62,221 nt of DNA, taken from positions 280,244 through 342,464 of the forward strand of contig NPFB01000013.1 of assembly GCA_014084085.1 (NCBI GenBank), given 5' to 3'. Shown in pieces: positions 1 through 9,155 of the stretch; within the stretch, counting starts at the first letter, position 1; every line of letters starts with the position of its first letter. Both the position numbers and the translations under genes were made by a program. Origin of the DNA: Hondaea fermentalgiana. Its lineage: Eukaryota; Sar; Bigyra; Thraustochytrida; Thraustochytriidae. Under the pieces are notes generated by a model. It saw nothing but the letters and a program-made list of their open reading frames with translations, had not been told where the DNA came from and did no database searches.

Positions 1-315
<315 letters not shown>

Positions 316-593
316 ATCAAGTCACATTAGCCAAACAACAATCAGCCCGTCTCGTTCACTCGAGACTGCATTCACAACCCAATTGATGTTGAACTTCTTC
401 ACCACACGTTGGATCTTACCTTCTGCTTCGTTTTGCTCTTGTTTTGTCTTGTCTTGTCCTGCAGCTTTGTTTTGTTTTGCTCTGTGGATGACGATTTTTG
501 GCAGTTGGTTGAAATATGCAAACACGAAACGCACCACCTTCAGACGAACAAAGACAGACACCTCTCTTGCTCGTGCGTACGAAGACAGGCACC

Positions 594-1085
594 ATGGGCC
601 ATCAGGAGACCGTCGACAAGGTACGTTCAAGGCGTCGAGCGCGCGCCCCTGAGGGCACGGCAGTCAGTACCTGTGCGTTTTCTAGCTTAGCTTCTGTGTG
701 CGCACGTGCGCATCTAGCAAACACGCACCTACTTGTCTGACAACTACAACGCCCTCTCTGGCGAGTGAGCGGGCGGGCGGGCGGGTGGCCGTCCGAGCGA
801 GGAAGCGAAGCAAGGTAAACTGACTGACGATCACAACAGGAGTGTGAAGAGTTGAAAAAGGATATCAAGAGACTTGGCACCCAGAATGAGGACGGCAAGT
901 ACGTCGTCAAATTTGGTGTACTTTTCGACGATGACAAAACGCAACAATTCTATGAGGCCATTGTTGGAACGCTCAAGGCTGCGCGTACCAAGGGCTTCAT
1001 CGACTGGAAGGGAATGATCCTTCTCAAGGGCGCTCACGATGACGTTGACATCACTTTGCTCGTGGAACCCGAGGATGATGAATAA
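594..1085 (+). CDS. Costars family protein (ABRACL-like), two exons
   Basis: Exon 1 is 594-620 (27 bases: ATG plus eight codons, MGHQETVDK). Intron 621-839 begins GTACGT and ends ACAACAG. Exon 2 is 840-1085, joined in phase 0 and stopping at TAA 1083-1085. The spliced product is 90 residues. The core reads DIKRLGTQNEDGKYVVKFG, then VGTLKAARTKG, then KGAHDDVDITLL. This matches the Costars fold found in ABRACL and at the C-terminus of ABRA/STARS, small proteins linked to actin dynamics and cell motility. Full-length Costars proteins are about 80-90 residues, so the spliced model has the right size; reading exon 2 alone from its internal start gives only 77. The stop is 210 bases from the convergent SPX-transporter gene. 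Confidence 0.9.
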
Positions 1086-1295
1086 TTCTCCCTTTGCCAC
1101 GCACAAACAATGCTGCACTGTCCTATGACATCGAAAGAAATACTCCCACCAAACACGAGGCAAATAATTAAAGCTGCTGGCGTCTACCACTGGGGTAGGG
1201 CCCATGTCTATGCGTACAATGAAGATCGTTGATATAAAAAAAAAATGCGACAACTACTTTTTTGTTGACTTGTTCGGTCGTCCAGATCGAAAAGA

Positions 1296-3794
1296 TCAAT
1301 GTCCTGCAATAGCAAGCAGGCATGTTCCGAGGAGTAGCGCGACCGCTCCAAAGGCGTAATTTAGTACGGCCGAGGGATCAAAGACGGTTTCGCGGAGCGC
1401 TATTCCCAACAGTGTGTACGCCGCAACCTCGCCACAGTAACGCGAGGCTTCGACTGCGAGCAGAGGGCCGAGAAGGCCATACTGCGGCAACGGGGCCTCA
1501 TCGGCGCCTCGTTCTGCTAGGCGGCACATTCCATAATTTGAAACAGAGCGCAAGGCCACGAGAAAGATTTGCAGGGCGATGCTCAAACTCAGAAACCGCG
1601 CAAAGGTGTATGTGGTTCCGATACCGTCGAGAGGCAAGAGGAAGCACGCGAGGAAGACACTGACAACCAGAGACATCCGCAAGACCAGCCAAGCTCCTGC
1701 AAATCGGATGGCAAGCGTTGTAGCGTATAGCGACGGGAAAACAACTGCAGACCACGCAAGAGAAACGAGGGATACAACGGGCCATGCCGCCGAAAAGACC
1801 ATTTGCAAGTTCACAATCGTCACACCAAAGACGATCGCCTGGGCAAATGCACTGCACCCTTGAAGTGCAAGGCCAAAGGTCCAATCCGGGACTGGCACGC
1901 TTGCCTTCGCCGTGGCACCTCCGTACACGCTCGTGACGTCGAGGCGTTTCAGGTAATTCGCCGAAAGGATGGACGAAATGCCCGCGTAAAGCGGATGTAC
2001 TTCATCTTCTTCTGTGCTTGTAAGAGGCGCTCTGGCTGGCACACAGCATGCGCGATAAAGTCCGCGCAAGAGCCATGGCACCACCAAAGACGCGAGGACG
2101 GCAAGCCACAGTCCACTTAGCACCAATGCTGGTAGCGAAAGCCCGTTGATAAGGAGCGAGTGAAAGCGCGTCTCTTTTCCAAAATCCCACGAGGTTGTAC
2201 ATGCGGAGACTGCACGGCCAATCAGTTCACCCAGCACGGCCGTGGCAAAAGCAGTTGCAGCCAATTTCTCAACACAGCGCGAGAGCACAATTGTGGGCCG
2301 TCCACAGGCTAGTGCGGGCAGCACGTTGATGAGAAAACCTCCCGTACCGATCATAAAGAACCCAGCCAAAAGCATGACATCTGTATGCGCCGCGCGATCC
2401 TCAATGATTTGCGGGTCACCCGGCTGTCCTGCGACGCCCTCGGGGCCGTATTCAAAATACGTGGAAAACACGCTCGCGTAAAGTAAATTGCCAAGCGTCA
2501 GCGCGACCGCGCTCGCGATCACCACGCTAAAGAATCCGCGGCGCGAGAGGCTTGCCACAGCAAATGCGCAAACCCAGGAACAAAGCCGGATTGCTGCAAA
2601 GCTAAAGGCACTCGAGCCAATGGGCGTGGCGGTCACTTCGGCGTAAAAGAGATTGTACGGCGCGAGGGATCCCAAATTCATACTGTACAAAAGGGCAAGC
2701 ATAAGGACACCGACAATGAGCGCTGTTTGGTTCCGCCGATCTTGCCTCATAGCCCGCGTCTTGGCGGCTCCCTCGGCGGTCCCGCTTTCTTGATTTTTTC
2801 CTTGCGTGAAGGCTTGTGTCAGGTTGTGAAAGTACTCGTGCCGCGGCTTGCGATTCACGCGGGCTCGCGACAGCTCGAGCTCTGCAGCGAGGCGCTTGTG
2901 CGTTGCGTTACTGATGAGAAGTTGCGATGCGAGGAAGCGCCGGAATCTGAGACTCGACTGGTCATCGTTGCTGTTGCTTGCATCGGATGCATTGCTGCTG
3001 TGTCGCCGTAGCATTGGATTGCTTTCCTCGAGGCCGTGAACGGCGCCAAGCTTGATCTTGTCAGGAATCTCAGCACCATCGCTGTCGCTGTCGAGCGCCT
3101 CCTCGTTGATGACGCCTTCGACACCACCAGGAGACGCGTACCCCTTTCGCGGTACGGTACCATACCCTGACGCGCCCTTGGAGGTGGCGTCTGCTCCGGC
3201 ATACGGCGACTGGCGCACGGAGCGGCGCGCTTCACGACGTCCGCGCAGCGCGCTGCGGAGTACTCGAGAGCGTTCCAGTCCGGCCTGAACAGCAATGACG
3301 ATCTCGGTGAGCTCATAAGGGTCTGAAAGGCGCTCGAACTCGAGAGCTCCGGCGCCAGAGAGCAGAGAAGGCCCGGCATGGTGGCCGGTCACGTGAGAGT
3401 ATTTTTTCACAATCTTTCGCGTTGCCGTAACGTTAAGCTCCAGGTAGTGGAGAAGCTTTGCCACAACAAGACCCAGATCAGTGAACCCTTGTACGATGCC
3501 CTCGAGGTGATCATCGGTGTCCGGGTAGTTGCTCTCGACCCATCCTTCGCAGACGTAGAGATCGTTTTGAAGGCGCTCCAGCTCGCGGCGGGCCTCTGCC
3601 TGTTTCTCGATGAAAAAAGCTTCAACCGCCTTGAGTTCCTCGGCAAGCTGTTGCGCGAACGAGTTGACCTGCCGCGGCTTGCGTGCGGCGGCGCCCTTGT
3701 CCACGATCGACTTGAGCAGCTGCTTGAGCCCAATGTAGTCCACGTATCGCCACCCGAGCACGGCCTCCTCTTGCAGGTGCTTGCCGAACTTCAT
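1296..3794 (-). CDS. SPX domain-multi-pass transporter (SPX-MFS-like, phosphate-related)
   Basis: This 832-residue protein starts MKFGKHLQEE at an ATG (3792-3794). Residues 1 to about 170 form an SPX domain: the short N-terminal helix, a Tyr/Lys-rich second helix (YVDYIGLKQLLK), and the basic helix RKIVKKYSHVTG at about 126-137, which in this family binds inositol pyrophosphates. Residues 170-350 are a charged, Ser-rich linker. From about 355 to the end there are around 11-12 hydrophobic segments of a major-facilitator type. SPX plus MFS is the layout of plant PHT5/VPT and related vacuolar phosphate transporters, so a role in phosphate storage or efflux at an internal membrane is likely. The substrate is inferred from the family only. 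The gene diverges from the unknown membrane protein at 4478. Confidence 0.85.
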   Translation of the reverse strand: MKFGKHLQEEAVLGWRYVDYIGLKQLLKSIVDKGAAARKPRQVNSFAQQLAEELKAVEAFFIEKQAEARRELERLQNDLYVCEGWVESNYPDTDDHLEGIVQGFTDLGLVVAKLLHYLELNVTATRKIVKKYSHVTGHHAGPSLLSGAGALEFERLSDPYELTEIVIAVQAGLERSRVLRSALRGRREARRSVRQSPYAGADATSKGASGYGTVPRKGYASPGGVEGVINEEALDSDSDGAEIPDKIKLGAVHGLEESNPMLRRHSSNASDASNSNDDQSSLRFRRFLASQLLISNATHKRLAAELELSRARVNRKPRHEYFHNLTQAFTQGKNQESGTAEGAAKTRAMRQDRRNQTALIVGVLMLALLYSMNLGSLAPYNLFYAEVTATPIGSSAFSFAAIRLCSWVCAFAVASLSRRGFFSVVIASAVALTLGNLLYASVFSTYFEYGPEGVAGQPGDPQIIEDRAAHTDVMLLAGFFMIGTGGFLINVLPALACGRPTIVLSRCVEKLAATAFATAVLGELIGRAVSACTTSWDFGKETRFHSLLINGLSLPALVLSGLWLAVLASLVVPWLLRGLYRACCVPARAPLTSTEEDEVHPLYAGISSILSANYLKRLDVTSVYGGATAKASVPVPDWTFGLALQGCSAFAQAIVFGVTIVNLQMVFSAAWPVVSLVSLAWSAVVFPSLYATTLAIRFAGAWLVLRMSLVVSVFLACFLLPLDGIGTTYTFARFLSLSIALQIFLVALRSVSNYGMCRLAERGADEAPLPQYGLLGPLLAVEASRYCGEVAAYTLLGIALRETVFDPSAVLNYAFGAVALLLGTCLLAIAGH

Positions 3795-4477
3795 CGCGGC
3801 GTCGCGAGGCGCTTCCAGCGAGTCTAAGCCCGCGCCGCCGCCACGCCTCGCCTCGCCTCGCCTCGCCGCGTCCGCCTCGCCTCGCCGCGCCTCGCCGCGG
3901 ATCCTGCTTTGCGCGACCGTCTGCGGCTCGGCCGTTTAGGATTTAGGACGTCCAGAGCGAGTTTCGGACACGCGAATCTTGCTTTCGGACGGCGGCAGTT
4001 TTAGACGCCGCGGCGACTTCCGGACAGACCCGGCGACTTTCGGACGGCGGCGGCTTCTTTCCATTCCCCTCCTCGCTGCTCTCGCGCGACCTGCACCTCC
4101 GCGGCGATGGCGTCGCGCCGGCGATGGCGTCGCGTCGGCGGTGGACGCGAACCTCGTCGGAGCCAGAGCCCTCGAGGCCAAGGCGGGCCGGCCGACGGCG
4201 CGAGGGCTCGCTCGAAGCTCCTTTCGTGTGTCTTGGTCGAGGTTTTGGAGGTGGAAGGAAAGCACCAAGTTGAAGAAGACTACGACTGTGGCGACGGCGA
4301 GCGCGAGCCCGGCCTGGAGCGCGGCCACCTGGAGCAGAACTTCTCGAGGAGCGCGGAGGAGAGCGCGGAGACGCGCCGTGCTGGTCTGCGCAGAGTCTCC
4401 TGCCGGCGCGCGAGCGCGGCAACTATCTTTCCGGGCGTCGGGCTCCGTGAACGGACAGGGCCCGGGGGAGTGAAGCC
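3795..4477. other. divergent 5' spacer, GC-rich, with CCTCG repeats
   Basis: This 683-bp spacer lies between the start codons of two divergent genes and presumably holds both promoters. At 3843-3896 there is an imperfect CCTCG/CCGCG pentamer run. At 3960-4060 the word TTTCGGACGGCGGC recurs with variants. Several long open frames cross the region on both strands, but they are Arg/Ala/Pro-rich and look like GC-driven artefacts. I see no TATA box. Confidence 0.5.
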
Positions 4478-5431
4478 ATGGCGGTCGGGCGGCGGAGCCC
4501 CTCGCGAGGCAAGGGCGGCGCGAGGGAGACGACGCAGACGCGGCGGACGGAGGTCGCGGAGATGGAGGGCGAGGCGAACCCCTCGAGCGAGATGGCCGTG
4601 GGCGTGCAGCTGCTGCGAGGGACCGTGAGCCCGTCGTGGCCGCGGATCCGAATGGCACACGTGTGCGTGGTGACGCTCATGCTTTTCATCATGATTCTGG
4701 GCAGCGTCGTAATGCCGACGATCAACGAGGTGACGCTGAAGCCAAGCGAGCGTTTTCCGCCGCTCGCCAAGGCAATTTCGTTTTACTCGAACATTCCCAT
4801 CAAACTTGGCTTGGTGCATGTTTTCCTGTATGGCTGCGAGTTGTACAACGATCCGGCGAACGCAGAGCGCCATATTGGGCAGCGTCTCACGACGCTGTGG
4901 CTGCAGTTCTTTGAGAATCCGCGGTGGGGACAGCACTTTCACATGCAGCTCGAGACGTTTTTGCAGGTGATTGATATCCTCAGCCGCGAGGTCGAGGGTA
5001 AGCTTCCGAAACGATCTCGCTACCCTGATTTCGTGCACGCTGGGCTTGCCATTATTGTTGCACTTATGATGATCACCAATCTCGTCACGTCAAGTGCCTA
5101 TCACACATTTTACGAGCAGACGATTGGCGCGGCAGCAGCCATTGTCAAACTCCTCTTCGATTATTATGTTGAAGTGGAGTTCATCAATCCGGCCATTGGC
5201 GCTTCCTACACCAAGCCCAAGGCTCTTGCGGGCGGCGCTCTTTGCACAGCAGTCTTTGTGTGGTGTGGTCGGCACTTGCTGAGTGCCAGTCTGCCGGTCT
5301 ACCTGGCGCTCCTGGTGCACCCGACGACCTTGGCGACGGTTTGCTTTGTTGGCGCATGGCTAACGAACTATTTGTTGTTACCTCCGCAATCGCTGGCGAC
5401 TGCAAGGGCAACTCCGCGGACTTCTGTTTGA
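4478..5431 (+). CDS. multi-pass membrane protein of unknown function
   Basis: This 317-residue protein begins at an ATG in good context (GCCATGG). Residues 1-55 are basic and Thr/Glu-rich, probably cytosolic. Hydrophobic segments lie near residues 60-82 (MLFIMILGSVVM), 93-115, 188-207 (GLAIIVALMMITNLV), 213-232, 245-272 and 278-298, giving about five or six membrane passes. Between the first and later segments is a 70-residue amphipathic stretch (RLTTLWLQFFENPRWGQHF). I recognise no family. The 3' end faces the GPC1 acyltransferase gene across 517 bases. The coding character is convincing: ordinary amino-acid composition, no low complexity after residue 55, and a well-placed start. Confidence 0.8.
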   Translation: MAVGRRSPSRGKGGARETTQTRRTEVAEMEGEANPSSEMAVGVQLLRGTVSPSWPRIRMAHVCVVTLMLFIMILGSVVMPTINEVTLKPSERFPPLAKAISFYSNIPIKLGLVHVFLYGCELYNDPANAERHIGQRLTTLWLQFFENPRWGQHFHMQLETFLQVIDILSREVEGKLPKRSRYPDFVHAGLAIIVALMMITNLVTSSAYHTFYEQTIGAAAAIVKLLFDYYVEVEFINPAIGASYTKPKALAGGALCTAVFVWCGRHLLSASLPVYLALLVHPTTLATVCFVGAWLTNYLLLPPQSLATARATPRTSV

Positions 5432-5948
5432 GCAGTTCGTCTCTGAGCTCTTTGCAAGTGAACCAGGAGAAGGAAAAGGTTAACGTGGCAACGTGCTTTT
5501 AACCAAGTCTCAGGTGCTGTGGAGGTTCGCATCATCAGTGCTCAACTCAAGACAACGAGGAGCATTTTCTTTGCAGTAAACTAGCCGAGATCACTGGTTC
5601 GAACAAATTGAAAGGGTTACCATCTCAACGATAGAAGAGAAGGCGGATAGAAGGGCGAATAATTATTCATTCAATTTTTGTTGTTGATCACGAAGGGAAT
5701 GGATGCGAAGCAACTTGGAGAGGCATCCACCAACAATCATTCGCTTATGCCGTGACCCTCGAAAAGAGAAACACAAGATGGGCGAAAAGTAGCTAACTTC
5801 CCTTTGACCCTCTCCCCTTCAAAAGAAAAAAGGTAAGCGGGGGAGGGTAGACAGTGGAGATACTCTTTGACCACGGTGACGGGCCAACCAACGGCGTGTG
5901 TTATTTGAAGGGGAAAGGGGTGAAAAGAGACCGTGACTGCATGTCTGC
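5432..5948. other. convergent 3' spacer
   Basis: These 517 bases hold the two 3' flanks of the convergent genes at 4478-5431 and 5949-7151. The stretch is less GC-rich than its surroundings. AATAATTATTC at about 5656 is a possible 3'-end signal for the plus-strand gene. No gene is seen. Confidence 0.5.
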
Positions 5949-7151
5949 TCATGCCTGGTTCTCTTCCTCGTCGTCAGGGACAACCTCGGGCTTGATAGTC
6001 CTCCGGCGAGCGTAGTACCTTCGGGAGAAGACCTCGACATAAAAGTTGGCGCCATTCCACGTGGCGCGCGCAAACACGTAGCACGCAAAAACGAGGTTAG
6101 GATACTTCCACTTGTACCAGATGTAGCAGGGAATGACCGTAAAGGTGGCAAACATCATGTTGAGCACCATCCACATGACGAGGCGGTAGTTGGGACCAAA
6201 GGCGTTGAGCATTCGGTAAGAGAAGCCCTCGCCCTTCATCACGTTCCAGCGAAATAAGGTCATGTACTCTTGGTCAACATACACGTGCAACCAGTTCTGT
6301 GCGCAAGGCTGTTTGGCCACAACATTAATGAGCACAATTTCGGCAAACTGTTGAATGAAAAAGACCACCAAGGAGCCAAAGCTAAGCAACGGGGCAACGT
6401 GGTACCACTTAGCTTCTGCAAGGTCAAAGATGTCCTCCATGGCGCCTTCGACATCGACATTGAAGTCAGCATACCACCATGCGGCGACGTCCTTGGGGTA
6501 CCAGCGAATCGCGTAAAAGACAGCCATGGGAAAGGCATGGATGTAGAACGAGGTGAAACGATCGACGGAGTGAAAAACCAGACTGTTGCGGTACGAGATG
6601 ATGGTCCAGGGCAAGATAGAATTGGCAATGGAGAAGATGAGCCCAAAGAAAATGGCAGAGTCGGGCATCGCTAGCATGTACAACACGCAGCCCAAGTTGG
6701 CCCAGTAGCAAAAGTCAAGGAGGAAGTAGTGCCACTTGCGGCGCTTGTACTGAAAGTAGCGGATGACGAGGAGCACGGGGAGCGTGATGAGAAAGGTGTA
6801 CGGGAGCAGACGCCGGCCGAACTCTGACGAGACGGCGTAGGTCATGAACACACAGCCCAGTACGGTGAGCAGGAAGGTGACCTTGTCCAGGAATCGGTTG
6901 TGACCCTGGCCGTCGGGGCCCTTGAAGTGGTGCTTGATGAAGCGGTCGGCCTCGTCGCGAGCGCGGCGCTGGCCCGAGAGCAGCGCCAAGTACTTTGTGC
7001 TCTTTTGCGAGGTCATGATGGCGTCCAGATTATCGGAGTCATCTCCGCCCGACGCGAACGCGGGGTTCACGCTCAGCGCCGTCTCGTCGTCCCCCTCGTC
7101 CGCGGCCCTCGTCGGGGCCGGCGCGCGAACCTGGCCTGGCATCTTGGCCAT
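5949..7151 (-). CDS. glycerophosphocholine acyltransferase, GPC1 family (DUF2838)
   Basis: This 400-residue protein starts at an ATG (7149-7151) and has an acidic cytosolic N-terminus followed by about eight membrane segments from residue 88 on. The block around residues 135-165 (RKWHYFLLDFCYWANL) and the later FHSVDRFTSFYIHAFP and WLHVYVDQEYMTLFRW blocks match the GPC1/DUF2838 family of fungi, plants and protists. GPC1 transfers an acyl chain from acyl-CoA to glycerophosphocholine, making lysophosphatidylcholine and recycling deacylated phosphatidylcholine at the endoplasmic reticulum. The length fits the plant members. The C-terminus is acidic (DDEEENQA). The reaction is inferred from the family. 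Confidence 0.85.
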   Translation of the reverse strand: MAKMPGQVRAPAPTRAADEGDDETALSVNPAFASGGDDSDNLDAIMTSQKSTKYLALLSGQRRARDEADRFIKHHFKGPDGQGHNRFLDKVTFLLTVLGCVFMTYAVSSEFGRRLLPYTFLITLPVLLVIRYFQYKRRKWHYFLLDFCYWANLGCVLYMLAMPDSAIFFGLIFSIANSILPWTIISYRNSLVFHSVDRFTSFYIHAFPMAVFYAIRWYPKDVAAWWYADFNVDVEGAMEDIFDLAEAKWYHVAPLLSFGSLVVFFIQQFAEIVLINVVAKQPCAQNWLHVYVDQEYMTLFRWNVMKGEGFSYRMLNAFGPNYRLVMWMVLNMMFATFTVIPCYIWYKWKYPNLVFACYVFARATWNGANFYVEVFSRRYYARRRTIKPEVVPDDEEENQA

Positions 7152-7947
7152 TGACCGCTCGTCGGGGTAAGTATCGCGTCTCCTGCTCCTGGTTCACGGT
7201 CTGCGCCCTCCTCTCCTCTTTTCCTCTCCTCTCCTCTTCTCCTCTCGCCCGTACTCCGTCGCAAGCTGCCGACGCTCTTGCTCCGTTCGTACGTACCGCG
7301 GCTCGTACTTCCGAGCTCGCTGTCGCCGCGACTCGACTCGTGGGCTCGACTGGACTCGACTCCACTACGAGAAGCAGGCACCTTGGCTGCGTTTCCGTTT
7401 TGCCCGACGGCCTTTCTGGGAGCGCGCGCGGCGCGGTGTCGCGTGCGACTCCGCTGCAAACGCGGCGTCTCGTGGAGCTAGCCCGCACAACAAGAGCGCT
7501 GGCACGAAGGCGTTGTTTTCCTCCCTTCTGCCCCTTGTCCTGGACTCGCACGTGCCGCCGCGCGTGCACACCTCGGGCCGAATCGGGGGCCCGCCGGGCA
7601 CCTCTTTCGGGCGAGGCCGCGGCTGCGGCCACTGCCGCACCGCCCGCCTGCACGTGCCGCTGCGGCCGCACCGATCGATGCCCGCGCGGCCTGCACTGCA
7701 GCTGCAGCTGCTGCCGCGCGAGGCCCAGGGGCGCGCCGCGGCGCGAGCGCGAGCGCAGGCGAAGCCGCAGCCGCGAGCGGGAGGCGCAGCCGCGGCCGAA
7801 GCCCGGCGGTGGGAGGGGAGGAATGGGAGTGGACAAGCGGCTTCTTTCTGCTGCATGACCTTGTGTAATAACAAAAAGCAGGGGAGAAAGTGGACCGACG
7901 AAGGCATGAAATCATCCATCGTGGACACTTATTGAGCAGACAGATAA

Positions 7948-7967
7948 AGGCCTAGGCCTAGGCCTAA
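7948..7967. repeat. AGGCCT triple tandem (TAGGCCTA family)
   Basis: AGGCCTAGGCCTAGGCCTAA, three overlapping copies of the palindromic core that recurs in other spacers of this window. Confidence 0.9.
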
Positions 7968-7976
7968 GCCACGACC

Positions 7977-7996
7977 ATGATCATCGCGATGATCAT
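7977..7996. repeat. perfect 20-bp palindrome
   Basis: ATGATCATCGCGATGATCAT equals its own reverse complement. It lies 10 bases right of the AGGCCT triple run, about 0.8 kb upstream of the GPC1 start. Confidence 0.95.
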
Positions 7997-8592
7997 CAGG
8001 ATGATCTTGCCCGCGCCGCGAAGCTTGAGACCGCGCGCGAGGCTCGCTCTGGATCGCGTCGCGGAGATCTTGTGTGTCCGCGGCCGACTGCGAGGATCGG
8101 GATGGATAAGATGACCAACCGCCCCTCGAAGGACCCCGAGATGGAGGCGAGCGTGACCTTCCCGGTGACGATCCGACTGTCTAGGCTCGCAAGCGTATCC
8201 TAGGCTCGTAAGCGAATCGGGTATCGCTTATCGGCTGGTCGATGATAATGATGATGATGATGATGGCGCTCTCGCAGCCCCTCTCCGAGTCCTGGACGGG
8301 TCGAGCTGCCAGCTGCAGAGCGGAATCAGAGATCGAACCCGCCGCACTCGACTTGGCACATGGCTTGCAAGCTAGGCGGGCGCAGCAGCTGCAGCTGCAC
8401 TTTTTGCGAATGGCGCAAGGAGAGGTCCGGGTACATTGGGGGGCCAAGGCCTCGCACGAGAGCATCGGCGGCGGCGCGGATCTTGGCGCAGGTGCGGCCG
8501 CGGAGCGGCCGCGGACGCTCACCACCGTCGAGACCGTGGCCTCGGCCCGGAAGGGGAGGAATGAGGCGCATTTGAGGGAGCACTTTTGTGAA

Positions 8593-8952
8593 TTATTTGG
8601 TCTGGCATGCTGCGATGAGCTCCAGGACCTCGGACTTTTTGCAGTTTTGCAGGTAGGAGTACATCATGAACACGGGAGGACCTTGGATCTCTTGGAGGAT
8701 CAAGAACGGTCTGATTGGTGTTCCAAATTTTGCAAACAGTAGGCCTACTACCAAATTGAGTAGCACCTTCCGCTGGTCCTCTCCGCAAGTATCGACATTC
8801 ACAGAGACTGACGCGGAAGCGAAGCTGCCATAGCTGACGTGATTCTCCGACGCTTCGATGCCAGGATCGACAGTGTTCACGAAGATGAAAACGACCCAAT
8901 CACAACGATAGGCCTCTTTTCGCCTGGCAGGCGCGACCTCGGTTCCAATCAA
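8593..8952 (-). CDS. probable 3' exon of an unrecognised minus-strand gene
   Basis: An open frame of about 119 codons ends TAA at 8593-8595. It is ordinary in composition, unlike the Arg-rich artefact frames around it: WVVFIFVNTVDP, KVLLNLVVGLLFAKFGTP, FMMYSYLQNCKKSEVLELI. It has no ATG except a pair near the end, and its open 5' edge is TTG at 8950-8952. A CGCAG acceptor lies just upstream (about 8957), so it is best read as a last exon. The first exon is not certain; the frame MLRLLFVPIFATLREQ (ATG at about 9134 down to a stop at 8949) is one candidate, but it sits within 25 bases of the Rab28 start. The strand/helix pattern faintly recalls proteasome-assembly chaperones (PSMG3/4), but I cannot support that. 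Confidence 0.4.
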   Translation of the reverse strand: MIGTEVAPARRKEAYRCDWVVFIFVNTVDPGIEASENHVSYGSFASASVSVNVDTCGEDQRKVLLNLVVGLLFAKFGTPIRPFLILQEIQGPPVFMMYSYLQNCKKSEVLELIAACQTK

Positions 8953-9155
8953 CGGCTCTGCGTTTTCTTTTTTATTTGGTGATGAGGCTCGTCTGTAAAG
9001 GGTACGAGCGCAGGCAGCAATTCGTTCGAGAGGAAGGCGCGGGCGAGAGCTCGCGCAGGGTCTGTCCGAGCTTGTATCCGCGTCTCTTGTTCACGCAGAG
9101 TTGCAAAAATCGGAACAAATAACAAACGCAACATTCTCACATTTCACGAGGGAAA

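Larger units (their letters stand above)
7152..8592. other. gene-poor GC-rich spacer with palindromes
   Basis: The first 700 bases are very GC-rich and carry overlapping Arg/Ala/Pro-rich frames on every strand, none of which looks real. At 7948-7967 there is a triple AGGCCT run, and at 7977-7996 a perfect 20-bp palindrome. At 8186-8225 the word TAGGCTCG(C/T)AAGCG is repeated. A GATGATGATGAT run lies near 8242-8263, and at 8496-8516 GCGGCCGCGG is directly repeated. I find no supported gene. Confidence 0.5.

Noticed and set aside
3936..4658. 240-codon minus-strand frame with a hydrophobic patch
   Set aside because: It overlaps the start of the better-supported plus-strand membrane protein and is Arg/Pro/Ala-rich elsewhere. 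The patch alone is not enough.
5590..5620. B-box-like GGTTCGAAC
   Set aside because: No matching A-box or stems. It lies in a 3' flank.
8242..8742. Plus-strand frame starting with Met repeats
   Set aside because: The Met run is just the GATGATGAT microsatellite and the rest is antisense to the more convincing minus-strand exon.
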